Positions 52,621-60,907 of a stretch of 64,000 nucleotides of DNA are shown piece by piece. The notes beneath the pieces were generated by a model, which saw only the letters and a list, made by a program, of their open reading frames with translations, was not told the origin of the DNA and did no database searches. Location: assembly GCA_964404985.1 (NCBI GenBank), contig CAYOMD010000006.1, positions 1 to 64,000 of the forward strand, read 5' to 3'. Source of the stretch: Hankyongella sp964404985 (GTDB taxonomy: Bacteria; Pseudomonadota; Alphaproteobacteria; Sphingomonadales; Sphingomonadaceae). The first letter of the stretch is position 1. Each line of letters opens with the position of its first letter. Position numbers and translations under genes: made by a program.

Positions 52621-53487
52621 TTATGAAGACGTCGCCTGCGCAACAATTGCCGCGACCAGCGCTGCAGGGGACTGAGGCTGGTGGCCGAAATAGAGGTCCG
52701 GCTCGATGACCTCGCACTCGATGACGCGCCACGCGCCTGCATCGTTCACCAGGTCGATCCGGGCAAACAGCGGTAGCTCCGGCAGAGCCGCCAGAATCTG
52801 CTGTGTCAGCGCCAGTGCGTCCGGTGGTGGCAGAACAGTGCGAAACTGGCCGCCGTGGCTGGTCTGCACCCGAAACTCGCCGGCTTTGGGTGTTTTCATG
52901 ACGGCGTGGCTGAACGCGCCGTTGATCGTGAGGACCGATAGTTCCCCCGTCGACAGTACGCTCGCCAGAAATGGCTGCACCAGATAGCCGTCCGCTCGCA
53001 CAGAGACCGCGCGCCAGGCCGCATCGAGCGCGGGCACCTCAGCGGCAATACGCAAGGTATCGATGCCACCGGCACCAAGAACCGGCTTCAGCACCAGTTC
53101 GTCCCAGCCGTTGGCGGACGCCCAGCGCATGACATGGCCGGTATCGCCGAAAGCCGGATAGAGCGTCGGGATGACTGGCAGTCCGGACGCAGCCAGAGCC
53201 TTGAGGTGGGTCTTGTCAAAGCCCCAGCGCAAAACAGACGGCGGGTTGAGCAGGGTTGTCTGGTGCGAGGCGCGCTCGATCCAGTCCAGAAATGACGCAC
53301 GGTGATACTGATAGTCCCAGGTGGTGCGCACGACCGCAACATCGAAGCCCGCCCAGTCCACATTCTGGTCCGACCACGCGGCGCGCACCGCTGTAATGCC
53401 CGCAGCAGCACAGGCGTCGAGCAGCGGCTGGTCCGCATCCAGCGCGTCCGGCCGGTTGTCGCAGGTGACGATGGCAACCCGCATCAT
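52621..53487 (-). CDS. ATP-grasp domain protein (RimK/GshB-like)
   Basis: A 288-residue ATP-grasp protein. The N-terminal domain is a Rossmann-like fold (RVAIVTCDNRPDALDAD, DVAVVRTTWDYQYH). The ATP-binding part carries LVLKPVLGAGGIDT and the metal-binding residues FARIDLV and ECEVIEPDLYF (Asp, Glu-x-Glu-rich). The ligated substrates are unknown. It is the last gene of the his operon, overlapping hisF by ATGA, in the position where hisE is often found. Confidence 0.82.
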   Translation of the reverse strand: MMRVAIVTCDNRPDALDADQPLLDACAAAGITAVRAAWSDQNVDWAGFDVAVVRTTWDYQYHRASFLDWIERASHQTTLLNPPSVLRWGFDKTHLKALAASGLPVIPTLYPAFGDTGHVMRWASANGWDELVLKPVLGAGGIDTLRIAAEVPALDAAWRAVSVRADGYLVQPFLASVLSTGELSVLTINGAFSHAVMKTPKAGEFRVQTSHGGQFRTVLPPPDALALTQQILAALPELPLFARIDLVNDAGAWRVIECEVIEPDLYFGHQPQSPAALVAAIVAQATSS

Positions 53488-54239
53488 GGTCGCACCGCGA
53501 TACCGGCGGCGGCCAGCGCGGCTTTCGCCTCAGCAATCGTATGCTGCCCGAAATGGAAGATCGAGGCGGCAAGCACGGCAGACGCATGGCCGTCACGCAC
53601 GCCGGCGACCAGATGATCGAGTGTGCCAACGCCGCCGGATGCAATGACCGGCACGGGCACTGCGTCTGCCACCGCGCGCGTCAAAGCCAGGTCGAAGCCA
53701 GTTTTGGCTCCATCCCGGTCCATGGAGGTCAGCAAAATCTCGCCGGCACCCAGGGCTGCGACCTGGCGGGCAAAGTCCACTGCGTCCAGCCCGGTCTGCG
53801 TGCGCCCGCCGTGGGTGAACACCTGCCATTGGTCGCCTACCCGTTTGGCGTCGATGGCAACGACGATGCACTGGCTGCCGAACTGCGCGGCGAGTTCTGC
53901 CACCAGCGCCGGGCGGGTGACGGCGGCGGTGTTGACCGAGACCTTGTCCGCCCCGGCGAGCAGCAACCGGCGTACGTCCGCCGATGTGCGCACGCCGCCG
54001 CCGACCGTCAGCGGCATGAAGCACTGGTCTGCGGTGCGGGCGACCACGTCCAGGATCGTCTCCCGGTTGTCTGATGAGGCGGTGATGTCGAGGAAGCAAA
54101 GCTCGTCCGCGCCGGCTGCGTCATAGAGGCGCGCCTGCGCCACAGGGTCCCCTGCATCGACCAGGTCGACGAAGTTCACGCCCTTGACCACGCGGCCATC
54201 CTTGACGTCGAGGCAGGGGATGATGCGGGTTGCGAGCAT
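53484..54239 (-). CDS. hisF: Imidazole glycerol phosphate synthase subunit HisF
   Basis: A 251-residue (beta/alpha)8 cyclase that uses ammonia from HisH to make imidazole glycerol phosphate and AICAR. Catalytic aspartates lie in IPCLDVKDGRVVKGVNF and VVAIDAKR. The phosphate loops GGGVRTSADVRRLL and IASGGVGTLDH are intact. It overlaps hisA by one base (TGATG). Confidence 0.97.
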   Translation of the reverse strand: MLATRIIPCLDVKDGRVVKGVNFVDLVDAGDPVAQARLYDAAGADELCFLDITASSDNRETILDVVARTADQCFMPLTVGGGVRTSADVRRLLLAGADKVSVNTAAVTRPALVAELAAQFGSQCIVVAIDAKRVGDQWQVFTHGGRTQTGLDAVDFARQVAALGAGEILLTSMDRDGAKTGFDLALTRAVADAVPVPVIASGGVGTLDHLVAGVRDGHASAVLAASIFHFGQHTIAEAKAALAAAGIAVRP

Positions 54240-54976
54240 CAGGCCGCCCGCGCGATCGCTTGGGCGAGGTCAATACGGCCATCGTAGATCGCCCGGCCGA
54301 CGATCACTCCGTCCAGCGTGCCGCTACATTGCGCCTGCGCGGCCTTCACCGCATCGATATCCGCCAGGCTCGCCGCACCACCGGAGACGATGACCGGAAT
54401 ACGCGTGCGCGCCGCCAACGCTGCGGATGCGGCAACGTTGACCCCCTTCAACAGGCCGTCGCGACCGACATCGGTAAACAGCACCGCCGCGACCCCGGCA
54501 TCTTCGAAGCGCGCGGCAAGGTCCGCGACAGGAACGGTGGAGGCTTCCGCCCAGCCCTGCGTGGTCACAAAGCCGTCGCGCGCATCGACCGCGACCACCA
54601 CACGGCCAGGGTAGGCATGTGCTGCATCCCGCACCAGTTGCGGGTTGGTCATGGCGGCGGTGCCGATCACCACGCGCGCAACGCCAAGCCCCAGCCAATG
54701 GTCGATGGTCGCGCGGGTCCGGATGCCGCCACCAAGCTGCACCTTGCCGGGAAACGCGGCCAGAACCGCCTCCACCACAGCGGAATTGACCGGATGGCCG
54801 GCGAACGCGCCGTTCAGGTCCACCACGTGCAGCCAGTGGGAGCCGGCCTGTGCGAAGACTATCGCCTGTCCGGGTGGATCGTTCGAGAACACGGTAGCAC
54901 GCGCCATGTCACCTTCCAGCAGGCGGACGACCTGGCCGTCCTTGAGGTCGATGCAGGGGTAGATCGTCAAGCTCAT
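54239..54976 (-). CDS. hisA: Phosphoribosylformimino-AICAR ribotide isomerase HisA
   Basis: A 245-residue (beta/alpha)8 isomerase of histidine synthesis. Catalytic aspartates are in YPCIDLKDGQVVRL and VVVAVDARDG; GGGIRTRATI and VSGGAASLAD are the phosphate sites. ATG 54976 is chosen because it overlaps the hisH stop as ATGA; an ATG 9 bases upstream is less likely. Confidence 0.96.
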   Translation of the reverse strand: MSLTIYPCIDLKDGQVVRLLEGDMARATVFSNDPPGQAIVFAQAGSHWLHVVDLNGAFAGHPVNSAVVEAVLAAFPGKVQLGGGIRTRATIDHWLGLGVARVVIGTAAMTNPQLVRDAAHAYPGRVVVAVDARDGFVTTQGWAEASTVPVADLAARFEDAGVAAVLFTDVGRDGLLKGVNVAASAALAARTRIPVIVSGGAASLADIDAVKAAQAQCSGTLDGVIVGRAIYDGRIDLAQAIARAA

Positions 54977-55602
54977 GGTCGCCATTCCAGAAAATTGCGT
55001 AGCAGTGTAAGCCCCAGTGCCTGGCTTTTCTCCGGGTGGAACTGCGTGCCGATGAACGTCTGTGCCCCTACCACCGCCGCGAGTTCCTGCCCGTGGACCG
55101 TGGTGGCCAGCACATGCGCGGGGTCTTGCGCCGCCAGATGGTAGCTGTGCACAAAATAACCGTGACCAGCGGGCGGCAACACCGGATGCGGACGGTTTGG
55201 CACCACGGTATTCCAGCCCATGTGCGGGATTTTCAGCGCCGGGTCATCCGGTGTCAGCCGCACGACATCGCCGGCGATCCAGCCGAGGCCGGGGTGCTCG
55301 CCATGCTCCAGCCCGCGCGTCGCCATAAGCTGCATGCCGACGCAGATGCCGAGGAATGGCCGGCCCTGTGTGCGCACAACATGATTCAGGGTTGGCACCA
55401 TATCCGGGATGGCGTGCAGAGCCGCACTGCACTGGCCGAATGCGCCGACGCCGGGCAGGACGATCCGGTCAGCGGCCGCCACGTCATCCGCAGTTCCGGA
55501 CACGCGGATATCGAACGCGCCGTCGGCCACCCGCTCCAGCGCCTTGGCTGCAGAGCGCAGGTTGCCGGAGCCGTAATCGATGACGACAACGCGCTCGGCC
55601 AA
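54973..55602 (-). CDS. hisH: Imidazole glycerol phosphate synthase subunit HisH
   Basis: A 209-residue class I glutamine amidotransferase. The nucleophile is in GICVGMQLM, and the His-Glu pair is in FHPEKSQ. The start is a TTG at 55602 (reading LAERVVVIDYGSGN), 4 bp after the hisB stop and about 10 bases after GGGAG. The open frame continues upstream through hisB, but only as out-of-frame sequence. The TTG start may lower its yield relative to HisF. Confidence 0.93.
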   Translation of the reverse strand: MAERVVVIDYGSGNLRSAAKALERVADGAFDIRVSGTADDVAAADRIVLPGVGAFGQCSAALHAIPDMVPTLNHVVRTQGRPFLGICVGMQLMATRGLEHGEHPGLGWIAGDVVRLTPDDPALKIPHMGWNTVVPNRPHPVLPPAGHGYFVHSYHLAAQDPAHVLATTVHGQELAAVVGAQTFIGTQFHPEKSQALGLTLLRNFLEWRP

Positions 55603-55606
55603 CGCC

Positions 55607-56212
55607 CTACAGGCTCCCGCCCAGCGTGCCCTTGGTCGAGGGAATGCTGTCAGCCTTGCGCGGATCGATGCTGATGGCGGTGCGCAGGGCGCGCGCCAGC
55701 GCCTTGTAGCAGCTCTCGACGATGTGGTGGTTGTTCTCGCCGTAGAGGTTTTCCACGTGCAGGGTGATACCGGCTGCCTGCGCGAACGCCTGGAACCATT
55801 CCTTGAACAGTTCGGTGTCCATCTCGCCGAGCTTGTCGCGGCTGAACTGCACCTTCCAGATGAGGTAGGGGCGCCTGGAGACATCAAGCGCGACACGGGT
55901 CAGGGTCTCGTCCATCGGGATCAGGGCATCGGCGTAGCGGGTGATGCCCTTCAGGTCACCCAGCGCCTGCGCCACGGCCTCGCCGATGGCGATGCCGGTG
56001 TCTTCGGTGGTGTGATGGAAATCGATGTGCAGGTCGCCGACCGCCTTGACCTCAAGGTCGATCAGGCTGTGGCGGGAGAGTTGCTCCAGCATGTGGTCGA
56101 GGAAGCCGATCCCGGTCGAGACGGAATAGACACCCGTTCCGTCGAGGTTGACCCGAACCTCGATCGAGGTTTCCTTGGTGGCGCGGCGCACGCTGGCGAT
56201 ACGGTCTTGCAT
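55607..56212 (-). CDS. hisB: Imidazoleglycerol-phosphate dehydratase
   Basis: A 201-residue monofunctional dehydratase, the sixth step of histidine synthesis. Metal-binding HHTTED and ENNHHIVES and the GIGFLDHMLEQLSRH segment are typical. It is the first gene of hisB-hisH-hisA-hisF and is divergent from the helicase gene across 62 bp. Confidence 0.97.
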   Translation of the reverse strand: MQDRIASVRRATKETSIEVRVNLDGTGVYSVSTGIGFLDHMLEQLSRHSLIDLEVKAVGDLHIDFHHTTEDTGIAIGEAVAQALGDLKGITRYADALIPMDETLTRVALDVSRRPYLIWKVQFSRDKLGEMDTELFKEWFQAFAQAAGITLHVENLYGENNHHIVESCYKALARALRTAISIDPRKADSIPSTKGTLGGSL

Positions 56213-56274
56213 AGAGCGCTGTTATCGCCGCGCGCCCGGCTTGCCAAGGGGCGCACGGACCCTAAAAGCGACCT

Positions 56275-59040
56275 ATGATCGCCAACACCCGTGCCTTGCT
56301 GCCTAACCCTGCTCTTGCTGCCGGCTGGGATGGCCTGTGGGTGGCGCACGACGGCCAGCCCGCGCAGCCGATCACGCGGGGTGCAGCCCTGCGGCTGGTC
56401 GCTGACACGCCGGTGCTGATGGTCAATGCGCCGCTGGTCGCCAGCCGCATTGGTGCCGCGCAGATCTCCGGTCTTGATCTGCTGGAGCTGTTCGCTTTCG
56501 TGCGACCGGCGCAGTTCGCCGTGCCAAGCGCACGCGGTCTGGCGCTGGCACTCCGGCAAGAGCCGCCGCTGACCCTGGAGGATGAACCCGCAGCCCTGTT
56601 CGCACTAGCCGAGTCACTGCTGGCCGAGTGTGGCGCGCAGGACTGGCGCTTTGCGCCCGGCGCTTATGGGGCCGCAACCGCGCTCAACCGCCTGAAGTGG
56701 CCTTGGGGTCCGTTGGTGACCGCCCGGGTGGTGGCCCCGGCCAAGCTGGATAAGCCGCTGTTTCAGGCGCTGCCCGAATGGCAGGAGCCAGCGCCCCGCC
56801 CTGCGCCGCGCACAGTGGAGCTGGCCGAGGTCCAGGTGCTGGACGAACTGGCGCGTGCGGTTGGCGCAAATGCGGAGCCGCGCGCCGGCCAGCGCGCCTA
56901 CACCAGAGCGGTTGCTGCGGCATTCCAGCCGCGGGCTCAGGTTGGCCAGCCGACGATTGTGCTGGCGGAGGCCGGCACCGGCACCGGCAAGACGCTCGGC
57001 TATCTCGCGCCCGCCCGGCTGTGGGCCGAGGCATCCGGCGGCACGGTTTGGATATCCACCTACACCAAAGCGCTGCAACGCCAGCTGGCTCAGGAACTGC
57101 GGCGGCTGTACCCGGACCCCACGCGCTATGCAGCCAGCGTTGTCGTGCGCAAAGGCCGGGAGAATTATCTGTGCCTGCTGAACCTTGAGGATGCGGTGCA
57201 GGGCGCGTTCACCGGGCGGGCTGCGATCCTGGCGCATCTGGTGGCACGCTGGGCGCGCTTCACCAAGGATGGCGATATGGTCGGTGGCGACCTGCCCGGC
57301 TGGTTGACCGGGCTGTTCGGGGCAGGGCGGATGGCCGCACTCTCCGACCGGCGCGGCGAATGCGTCTATGCTGGCTGCCCGCATTTTCGTCGCTGCTTCA
57401 TCGAGTTGGCGATTGCCCGCACGGCAGACGCGCAGATTGTGGTCGCCAACCACGCGCTGGTGATGATGAACGCCGCGCGCGGCCGCGCCGAGGGCCAGGG
57501 GTTGACCCGACTGGTGTTCGATGAAGGCCACCACCTGTTCGAGGCGGCGGACTCGACCTTCGCGGTCCGTCTGTCCGGCGGAGAGGCGCTGGAGCTGCGC
57601 CGCTGGCTGCTGGGACCGGAGGGCGGGCGCGCACGCGGACGGCGTCGCGGGCTGGAAACCCGGCTCTCCGAACTCGGCATGGAAGACCCCGTCGCGGCGG
57701 CGGCACTGGGTGCGATCCTGAAAGCGGCTCAGGCTCTGCCGAGCGACCAGTGGCTGGCGCGGCTGGCCGAAGGTGCGCCCTACGGGGTGCTGGAAGCGCT
57801 GTTCGCCGCCGTGCGCGAGACCGTCTATGCCCGCGCGGAGGAAGCGGATGCCGGCTTTGGGCTGGATGCAGACCTCGCCGCACCCCCGCCGCGGCTGATC
57901 GATGCTGCGCTCGCCGCTGCACAGGCCATCGACGCGCTGGTCAAGCCCATGCGTGTGCTGGGCAAGCGGATCGAGGCCCTGCTGGAGGACCAGCCGGCCT
58001 GGCTGGAGCCCTCTTTGCGGTCCCGCCTGGAGGGCGCGCGGCTGGGGCTGGACTTCCGGCAGCAGATGATTGTCGCCTGGCTGGCGCTGCTGGCCCGAAT
58101 CGGTGGCGCGCCGGACCCGGACTTCGTCGACTGGCTGGCGCTGGAGCGGGTCGATTCGCGGGAGCTGGATGTGGCGATCTGCCGCCACTGGCTCGACCCA
58201 ACCCGACCGCTCGCCACCACGGTATTTCAGCCAGCTCACGGCGTCGCCATCACGTCGGCGACTCTGCGCGACCCGCCTGCCGTCCAGCAGCCGGACCAGG
58301 GTTGGGGCCAGGCACAGGCACGGGTTGGCGCGCGCCACGTCGCGGCACGACTACAGACGGCGGCTGCCGCCTCGCCGTTCGACTATGACGCCTCGGCTCG
58401 GGTGCTGGTTGTTACCGACGTCAAGCGCGGCGACGTCGCCCAGCTTGCCGGGGCCTACCGCAGCCTGATCGAGGCGTCTGGCGGCGGTGCACTCGGGCTA
58501 TTCACCGCGATCGCCCGGCTGAAGGCCGTGCATGCGCGCATCGCCGAGCCGCTGTCGACGCGCGGCCTGCCGCTCCTGGCCCAGCATGTCGATCCGCTGG
58601 ATGCCGGCACGCTGGTTGACCTGTTCCGCGCTGACCGTCATGCCTCGCTGCTGGGTACCGATGCGCTACGGGATGGCGTCGATGTGCCCGGCGAGGCGCT
58701 ACGGCTGGTGATCCTGGAGGGTATCCCCTGGTCCCGCCCGACGTTGCTGCATGCTGCACGCAAGGCAGCGGCAAGCGACGTCGGCTACGAGGACCGGGCA
58801 ACGCGCGCACGGCTGGCGCAGGCCTTTGGTCGTCTGATTCGGCGCGCCGGGGATCGCGGCGTGTTCGTGCTGATCGGCGCGGCAACGCCGTCCCGACTGC
58901 TGGACGCATTCCCGGTCCCTGCCGAGCGGGTTGCGCTCGCGGATGCGTGCCGGATCGTGCAGCGGTTTCTCAGCCATGACTTGCAGACGGCCCCAAGCTT
59001 GCCTAGACCGGCTTCATTCCCACGCGCCGAGGACGCATGA
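56275..59040 (+). CDS. ATP-dependent DNA helicase (DinG/Rad3 type)
   Basis: A 921-residue superfamily 2 helicase with an Fe-S cluster. The first ~200 residues have no recognised domain. Walker A is AEAGTGTGKTLGY, the Fe-S cysteines lie in YLCLLN and GECVYAGCPHFRRC, the DEAH-type box is FDEGHHLFE and motif VI is QAFGRLIRRAGDRG. It would unwind DNA 5' to 3' in repair or R-loop removal. ATGA overlap with the TerB-like gene downstream. Confidence 0.9.
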   Translation: MIANTRALLPNPALAAGWDGLWVAHDGQPAQPITRGAALRLVADTPVLMVNAPLVASRIGAAQISGLDLLELFAFVRPAQFAVPSARGLALALRQEPPLTLEDEPAALFALAESLLAECGAQDWRFAPGAYGAATALNRLKWPWGPLVTARVVAPAKLDKPLFQALPEWQEPAPRPAPRTVELAEVQVLDELARAVGANAEPRAGQRAYTRAVAAAFQPRAQVGQPTIVLAEAGTGTGKTLGYLAPARLWAEASGGTVWISTYTKALQRQLAQELRRLYPDPTRYAASVVVRKGRENYLCLLNLEDAVQGAFTGRAAILAHLVARWARFTKDGDMVGGDLPGWLTGLFGAGRMAALSDRRGECVYAGCPHFRRCFIELAIARTADAQIVVANHALVMMNAARGRAEGQGLTRLVFDEGHHLFEAADSTFAVRLSGGEALELRRWLLGPEGGRARGRRRGLETRLSELGMEDPVAAAALGAILKAAQALPSDQWLARLAEGAPYGVLEALFAAVRETVYARAEEADAGFGLDADLAAPPPRLIDAALAAAQAIDALVKPMRVLGKRIEALLEDQPAWLEPSLRSRLEGARLGLDFRQQMIVAWLALLARIGGAPDPDFVDWLALERVDSRELDVAICRHWLDPTRPLATTVFQPAHGVAITSATLRDPPAVQQPDQGWGQAQARVGARHVAARLQTAAAASPFDYDASARVLVVTDVKRGDVAQLAGAYRSLIEASGGGALGLFTAIARLKAVHARIAEPLSTRGLPLLAQHVDPLDAGTLVDLFRADRHASLLGTDALRDGVDVPGEALRLVILEGIPWSRPTLLHAARKAAASDVGYEDRATRARLAQAFGRLIRRAGDRGVFVLIGAATPSRLLDAFPVPAERVALADACRIVQRFLSHDLQTAPSLPRPASFPRAEDA

Positions 59041-59465
59041 CCGGACAGCCGATTACCCTTCAGACCGCGCTGATCTACCTGATGATCGTCGTGGCGGGGG
59101 CCGACCAGGAACTGCAGCAGACCGAGATGACCCGGATCGGCCAGATCGTGCGCCGCTATCCGGTGTTCGAGGAATTCAACGTCGAGACGATGATTCCGGC
59201 CATGCGGGACTGCGCCGACATTCTGGCACGCGATGACGGACTGGCGACCGTCCTCGGCCTGATTCGCAGCGCCATCGATGCCGACTGGGCGGAGACTGCC
59301 TATTGCGTCGCCTGCGATGTGGCTGCGGCTGATGGCAGCCTGCGCACCCTGGAACGGCGCATCCTTGATACTGTGCGTTCGACACTCGGCATCGAACGCC
59401 TGGCAGCGGCGGCGATTGAGCGCGCAACGGCAGCACGCTGGCGGCGGCCAGCGGATAGCCGGTAA
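59037..59465 (+). CDS. TerB-like protein
   Basis: A 142-residue helical protein of the tellurite-resistance TerB type. The signature pattern recurs twice: MIVVAGADQELQQTEMTRIGQIV and AVACDVAAADGSLRTLERRIL-like, each with the acidic (A)DG/DQE turn typical of TerB metal sites. Coupled to the helicase gene upstream, and 4 bp before sixA. Tellurite resistance itself is not implied. Confidence 0.8.
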   Translation: MTGQPITLQTALIYLMIVVAGADQELQQTEMTRIGQIVRRYPVFEEFNVETMIPAMRDCADILARDDGLATVLGLIRSAIDADWAETAYCVACDVAAADGSLRTLERRILDTVRSTLGIERLAAAAIERATAARWRRPADSR

Positions 59466-59469
59466 ATCC

Positions 59470-60015
59470 ATGCGCACCCTGTTTCTTCTGCGCCATGCGA
59501 AGTCGGACTGGGATGACCCGAAGCTGCCGGATTTCGACCGGCCACTGGCGCTACGCGGTCGCGATGCCGCCAACCGTATGGGGACATACTGGCGGGAGGC
59601 CGGTCTCTGTGTTGATCTGGCGTTATCGTCTCCGTCCATGCGCACGCGCCAGACTCTGGCGCTGATGGAGGGGGCTAACGGCGGGCCCCTATGTGCGGGG
59701 GCCCCGGCGGTGTTCGATGATCAGCTCTACCTCGCCAGCGCCTCAACCATCGCGATGGTGCTGGAAGACCTGCCGGACGCGGCAACCAGCGCCCTGCTGA
59801 TCGGCCACAATCCTGGCTTTGAAGATACCGCGCTGGCGCTCAGCGGCACGGCCGAGGCCGGTGCGCTGGAAAAGCTGCACGACAAATTCCCGACCGGCAC
59901 GCTCGCCCGAATCGATCTCCCGATCACCCGCTGGGCCGACCTCAGCCTCAAGACCGGGCACCTCGCATTGTTCCTGCGACCGATCGACCTTGATGCCACC
60001 CTGCCGGCGGATTGA
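59470..60015 (+). CDS. SixA-like histidine phosphatase
   Basis: A 181-residue histidine phosphatase of the RHG superfamily. The catalytic motif LLRHAKSDW holds the RH pair near residues 8-9, and the second histidine is in LLIGHNPGFED. Phosphohistidine phosphatase activity is known for SixA, but other phosphoesters are possible. It is the last gene of the helicase operon. Confidence 0.87.
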   Translation: MRTLFLLRHAKSDWDDPKLPDFDRPLALRGRDAANRMGTYWREAGLCVDLALSSPSMRTRQTLALMEGANGGPLCAGAPAVFDDQLYLASASTIAMVLEDLPDAATSALLIGHNPGFEDTALALSGTAEAGALEKLHDKFPTGTLARIDLPITRWADLSLKTGHLALFLRPIDLDATLPAD

Positions 60016-60038
60016 GGGCCAGAACTCCTCTTTTATCC

Positions 60039-60725
60039 TCAGCCCGGCGGCTGGTGCAGCCACCAGGCCCGCTCGTTGATCGAGTAGATCGGCCGGTAAT
60101 GCACGATCAGCCGGTCTGACAGCACTTCGCTGATCTGGTTGTCGAGAATCAGGAAGCCATCCCCGTTTGCTACCGCAAGGACTGCATGGGGCACGCCGAG
60201 ATTTTCGTCCTGAAGCACCACAATGCGCAAATCGTCGGTCGCATAGCCAAGCGCCTTCAGCGCCATATATTTGGCGATGGCATAGTCTTCGCAGTCGCCA
60301 TTGCGTGCCAGGAACTGGCGCACCGCTGCCCAATAGTCCGGCAGGCCCCAGTTTTCGGGGTCGGTGATGTAACGGTGGCCGTTCAACACCTTGTTGATGA
60401 GCCGTAACTGTTCAAGCCGGGGCAGTTTGCGCGCTTCGGCCAGCAGGTCGGGCAGGCTGGGGCGGGCACAGATCGGTGAGCCGGGCTTGCAGGTGCCGCT
60501 GGTTGCCAGAAGAGCAGCCGCGCCACGCGGTAGGGCACCAGGTGCTGGTTCCGGCGTGAGCGGAGCCGGGCTGCGCTGCTCGCGCGCCAGCATGTCCACC
60601 CATTTCGGGAACTGTTCAACGGAGGAAAACTGCCGCTCCGGCGCGCCGAACAGGGTTCGCGCACAGGCGGGGGCCGCAGCATGGAGACAAGCGGCGCATA
60701 GTAAAAGCAGGAAGCGCGCGACCAT
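60039..60725 (-). CDS. LapG-like periplasmic cysteine peptidase (BTLCP family)
   Basis: A 228-residue bacterial transglutaminase-like cysteine proteinase with a signal peptide (residues ~1-22, ending PACA). The catalytic cysteine is in NGDCEDYAIAKYMALK, the histidine in VPHAVLAV and the aspartate in FLILDNQ. LapG cleaves large adhesins at the cell surface unless sequestered by the c-di-GMP receptor LapD. No LapD is present. Instead the divergent gene encodes a membrane sensor with a dead HD-GYP domain. ATG 60725 matches the signal peptide. Confidence 0.87.
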   Translation of the reverse strand: MVARFLLLLCAACLHAAAPACARTLFGAPERQFSSVEQFPKWVDMLAREQRSPAPLTPEPAPGALPRGAAALLATSGTCKPGSPICARPSLPDLLAEARKLPRLEQLRLINKVLNGHRYITDPENWGLPDYWAAVRQFLARNGDCEDYAIAKYMALKALGYATDDLRIVVLQDENLGVPHAVLAVANGDGFLILDNQISEVLSDRLIVHYRPIYSINERAWWLHQPPG

Positions 60726-60793
60726 GCTTGGCTTTTGCCGGCAGGTCTTTAAGAAATAGCTAAGTTTTCGCTGTGAGACAGTTTGCATTTTCG

Positions 60794-60858
60794 CTCATGG
60801 TGAGCATGGACGAACCATGAGCTGCTCACCCCCTTCGTCAAGCTCAGGGGGAGCGGTG
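60794..60858. repeat. Dispersed repeat R2, inverted copy
   Basis: CATGGTGAGCATGGACGAACC, then TGAGCTGCTCACCCCC and CGTCAAGCTCAGGGGG, in the opposite sense to the copy at 63321-63418. It lies between the LapG-like gene and the divergent sensor gene. Confidence 0.6.
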
Positions 60859-60907
60859 ACAATCGAACTGGACCGCCACAGAAGTTTTGCAGGAGCTCGT
60901 ACTCGCC

